NCBI GenBank assembly: GCA_036960565.1
Contig: JBALXQ010000036.1
Location: 1 to 64,000 of the forward strand
Source of the DNA: Bermanella sp036960565
GTDB taxonomy: Bacteria > Pseudomonadota > Gammaproteobacteria > Pseudomonadales > Oceanobacteraceae
Direction: 5' to 3'
Length of the DNA: 64,000 bases
Positions within the stretch are counted from its first letter, which is position 1. Each line of letters opens with the position of its first letter. Positions 61,916 to 64,000 of the stretch are shown one piece after another. The notes beneath the pieces are model-generated. The model ran no database searches. It worked only from the letters and a program-made list of their open reading frames with translations, and was not told the origin of the DNA. Both the position numbers and the translations under genes were made by a program.

Positions 61916-63598
61916 ATGAAAATGAATATTAGCTTTAAAGACTGGGTTAAATCGGGCTCGCCTTTTATTTGGCTAAATGCCGGTGCTGTAGCCATTAGCA
62001 TTATTATGGTATTGGGCTTAATTGGTTTTATTGGTGCTAAGGGGTTAGTGCACTTTTGGCCCGGCAGCATTCTTGAAGCCAGTTACAACTTACCAGGAAG
62101 CGACTCCACGCGCATCATGGGGCAAATTAGTGATACTGAAATGGTGAGCCGCGAGCAGTTGCAAGCCATAGGACTAGACACGCCTAACGGGGAAAAAGAA
62201 GCGCAGCGTTTATTGTTAAAAGTAGGTAACCGAGATGTTTACGGTGGCGATTTTCGCTGGGTGCTGGAGCATCATTTAACCGAGAAAAATTATCCTAAAA
62301 ATGCCATGACCATAGAGCGTCGTGAGTGGGGAAATTTTAACGGTTATCTTGAAAAAGTATATGAAGGTGACAATCAGGTAGCAGATGCCAGTACCAATAG
62401 CCTTGAGAGCTGGCAGCATTTCCAAGCTCTGATTGAGCGAGCCTTAACGATTCACGATGAAATCATGGGTATTCAAAAGTCTGAAATTGGCAGCATTAAC
62501 TACCAAATTGAACGCTTACGTTTAAAGGAGCGGGGCCTAGAGTTGGATGATGAGCTTGGAGAGTTAGTGAAAGTAGAGTTGGCAAAAGAACGTGAATCAT
62601 TAAATGCCGAATATGAAGAGCATCAAAAGATATTAAGCGTTTTATATGCAGACCTAGCACGTGATCATTTCACGGCTACTGAAATGAATGGCCAGAGCAT
62701 TGAAATAAAAATGTCAGAAGTGGTGCGTGCATTTCAACCCAATGCCATGAACACACTGGAAAAAATAGCCCATTATTTCTCTAAGCTGGGTGAATTTCTA
62801 GGAGATGACCCCCGTGAAGCCAATACTGAAGGTGGAGTGTTTCCAGCCATCTTTGGTACGGTGTTAATGGTAATTTTAATGGCGATTATGGTGACGCCGT
62901 TAGGCGTGGTGGCTGCAGTGTATTTACGTGAGTATGCCAAGCAGGGTTTTATCACTCGAGTGATTCGAATTGCAGTGAATAACCTGGCTGGGGTGCCTTC
63001 AATTGTATATGGCGTATTTGGCTTGGGTTTCTTTGTGTATTTTTTAGGTGGCACCATAGATGAGCTATTTTTCCCTGAAGCGTTGCCAGCGCCAACCTTT
63101 GGTACCTCTGGATTATTATGGGCGTCTATTACCTTGGCACTGTTAACTCTGCCGGTAGTGATTGTGGCAACGGAAGAAGGATTAGCGCGAATTCCAAGAA
63201 TGATTCGAGAGGGCTCGTTGGCACTGGGGGCCACTAAGTGGGAAACCCTAAGCCGAGTAATATTACCCATGGCCAGCCCGGCGATGATGACGGGTGTGAT
63301 ATTAGCGGTAGCCCGAGCTGCTGGCGAAGTGGCGCCGTTAATGTTGGTGGGCGTAGTAAAGCTAGCGCCAACCCTGCCGTTAAATGGTAACTACCCGTTC
63401 TTGCACCTTGATCAAAAGTTTATGCACCTAGGCTTTCATATTTATGATGTGGGCTTTCAAAGCCCCAACGTAGAAGCGGCGCGACCTCTTGTATACGCAA
63501 CGGCGCTTTTATTGGTACTGGTGATTGCCTTACTAAATTTATCGGCCATTTATATTCGTAACCACCTACGTGAAAAATACAAAGCATTAGATATGTGA
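61916..63598 (+). CDS. pstA: Phosphate ABC transporter permease PstA, enlarged form
   Basis: Second membrane subunit. It has 560 residues against about 296 in E. coli. After a first membrane helix (about 20-42) comes an extra domain (about 45-295, DUF3333-type) with a predicted coiled coil (about 185-240, Glu/Lys/Leu-rich). The permease domain is about 300-555, with VYLREYAKQGF, NNLAGVPSIVYGVFGLG and the EAA-like loop REGSLALGATKWETLSRVILP. It follows pstC by 11 bp. Two nearby ATGs (61916, 61922) could start it. Confidence 0.93.
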   Translation: MKMNISFKDWVKSGSPFIWLNAGAVAISIIMVLGLIGFIGAKGLVHFWPGSILEASYNLPGSDSTRIMGQISDTEMVSREQLQAIGLDTPNGEKEAQRLLLKVGNRDVYGGDFRWVLEHHLTEKNYPKNAMTIERREWGNFNGYLEKVYEGDNQVADASTNSLESWQHFQALIERALTIHDEIMGIQKSEIGSINYQIERLRLKERGLELDDELGELVKVELAKERESLNAEYEEHQKILSVLYADLARDHFTATEMNGQSIEIKMSEVVRAFQPNAMNTLEKIAHYFSKLGEFLGDDPREANTEGGVFPAIFGTVLMVILMAIMVTPLGVVAAVYLREYAKQGFITRVIRIAVNNLAGVPSIVYGVFGLGFFVYFLGGTIDELFFPEALPAPTFGTSGLLWASITLALLTLPVVIVATEEGLARIPRMIREGSLALGATKWETLSRVILPMASPAMMTGVILAVARAAGEVAPLMLVGVVKLAPTLPLNGNYPFLHLDQKFMHLGFHIYDVGFQSPNVEAARPLVYATALLLVLVIALLNLSAIYIRNHLREKYKALDM

Positions 63599-63599
63599 C

Positions 63600-63728
63600 G
63601 TACAGGATGTACTAATATCGCGGCTTCAGGGATGAAGAGGAGCGATAAGTAAAGGATGTACTAATGCCGCGATGCCATGGAAAAATAATTGCTCCATGCA
63701 TTATTTTCATTTCCACCATCCATGGTGG
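63600..63728 (+). repeat. Palindrome cluster between pstA and pstB
   Basis: GTACA-GGA-TGTAC (63600-63612) is identical to the palindrome at 46090-46102. CTTCA-GGGA-TGAAG (63624-63637) sits inside a weaker outer ATCGC/GCGAT pairing. CCACCAT-CC-ATGGTGG (63713-63728) belongs to the family but shows GGA only on the minus strand. Another GGATGTAC is at 63654-63661. The whole pstA-pstB gap (63599-63921, 323 bp) has no gene. Confidence 0.8.
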
Positions 63729-63778
63729 TCATGGCAAGGAGCGACGATGTTCAGGATTAAACACTGTTTATCAAAAGA

Positions 63779-63886
63779 GCAGTCTATGATTGAAACGAAA
63801 TTAAACACAAGACTGCCAGTTCCCGACGCAGTCTATGATTGAAATTAAATTAAGCACAAGACTGCCAGTTCCCGACGCAGTCTATG
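63779..63886 (+). repeat. 49-bp tandem repeat, 2.2 copies
   Basis: The unit begins GCAGTCTATGATTGAAA and ends GCCAGTTCCCGAC. Copies start at 63779 and 63828, and a partial third copy of 10 bases at 63877; the period is exactly 49. The two full copies differ at only a few positions. Within each unit GCAGTCT and AGACTGC are inverted, giving a hairpin. This is directly between pstA and pstB. Confidence 0.9.
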
Positions 63887-63888
63887 TA

Positions 63889-63904
63889 CCTACATCCATG
63901 TAGG
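63889..63904. repeat. Palindrome CCTACATCCATGTAGG before pstB
   Basis: CCTACAT-CC-ATGTAGG is a perfect 16-bp palindrome with a two-base centre, 18 bp upstream of the pstB ATG. It has the CATCCATG core of the dispersed family. In a plus-strand mRNA it would place a hairpin close to the pstB ribosome site. Confidence 0.75.
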
Positions 63905-63921
63905 CAGAGGTATAAAGGTTT

Positions 63922-64000
63922 ATGAGCACACTAAGTAATCAAACAAAAGGCCATAGTATAGATATGGCTAACCTTGGGCGTGATAATAAGCATTTGGATA
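63922..64000 (+). CDS. pstB: Phosphate ABC transporter ATP-binding protein PstB, N-terminal start only
   Basis: The ATG at 63922 opens a frame that runs to the window end (26 codons, MSTLSNQTKG... IDMANLGRDNKHLD). The ATPase motifs lie beyond the edge. The call rests on position after pstSCA and on the long N-terminus common in marine gammaproteobacterial PstB. AAAGG lies upstream at 63915. Confidence 0.7.
   Translation, partial: MSTLSNQTKGHSIDMANLGRDNKHLD

Noticed and set aside
63779..63886. CRISPR-like array
   Set aside because: The copies are directly adjacent with no spacers between them and there is no cas gene; it is a plain tandem repeat.
1..64000. tRNA or rRNA genes
   Set aside because: I looked in all gaps for cloverleaf-like or rRNA sequences and saw none.

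Overview
The window is the origin-proximal part of a gammaproteobacterial chromosome. The gene content and order are those of the conserved dnaA neighbourhood in Pseudomonas and Oceanospirillales. Moderate-to-low GC and the gene set suggest a marine Oceanospirillales-type bacterium of the Bermanella/Oleispira/Thalassolituus kind; this placement is an inference from synteny and protein style, not from a search.

Layout. 1-5.8 kb (minus strand): F1Fo ATP synthase operon atpIBEFHAGD, with atpD cut by the window edge. 6.1-7.9 kb: parB and parA. 8.1-10.2 kb: a divergent MFS transporter/AraC regulator pair, sitting between parA and rsmG-mnmG (10.2-12.8 kb). 13.0-14.6 kb: two lipoprotein genes on the plus strand, one a metallo-beta-lactamase-fold hydrolase, flanking an AT-rich gap with a first DnaA-box cluster. 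14.6-18.8 kb (minus): mnmE, yidC, yidD, rnpA, rpmH. 18.8-19.3 kb: AT-rich tract plus a second DnaA-box cluster, the likely oriC. 19.3-25.6 kb (plus): dnaA, dnaN, recF (carrying two parS sites) and gyrB. 25.8-31.2 kb: an outer-membrane barrel and a 1581-residue secreted calcium-binding-repeat protein with a C-terminal sorting tail. 31.4-35.1 kb: gmhB, glyS, glyQ. 35.3-37.6 kb: a response regulator with TPR repeats and a small histidine kinase. 37.7-38.6 kb: a broken LpxL-type acyltransferase. 39-44.8 kb: trkH, trkA, rsmB, fmt, def. 44.9-49.7 kb: divergent LysM protein, dprA, tsaC, hemF, aroE. 50.2-53.5 kb: HexR-like regulator and uvrD. 53.6-58.2 kb: TRAP transporter genes in two separated pieces, with a lipoprotein and a thioesterase between. 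58.5-64 kb: Pho-box-controlled pstS-pstC-pstA-pstB, cut at the window end.

How it works together. The core is replication initiation (dnaA, dnaN, recF, gyrB), segregation (parA, parB, parS), tRNA modification and decoding (mnmE, mnmG, rsmG, tsaC, glyQS, fmt, def), membrane protein insertion (yidC/yidD), ATP synthesis and ion/phosphate uptake. Accessory genes are inserted at the junctions of this core.

The most unusual signal is a family of short intergenic palindromes at five loci. Their arms differ from site to site but the centre is constant (CA-TCC-TG, or its reverse complement CA-GGA-TG). Read in the direction of the flanking genes, most form RNA hairpins with GGA in the loop. One matches the in-vitro-selected CsrA/RsmA consensus at all 12 positions. 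Other points of note are two DnaA-box clusters 6 kb apart, a third parS-like site 31 kb away, loss of the catalytic histidine in the acyltransferase pseudogene, and a 49-bp tandem repeat between pstA and pstB.
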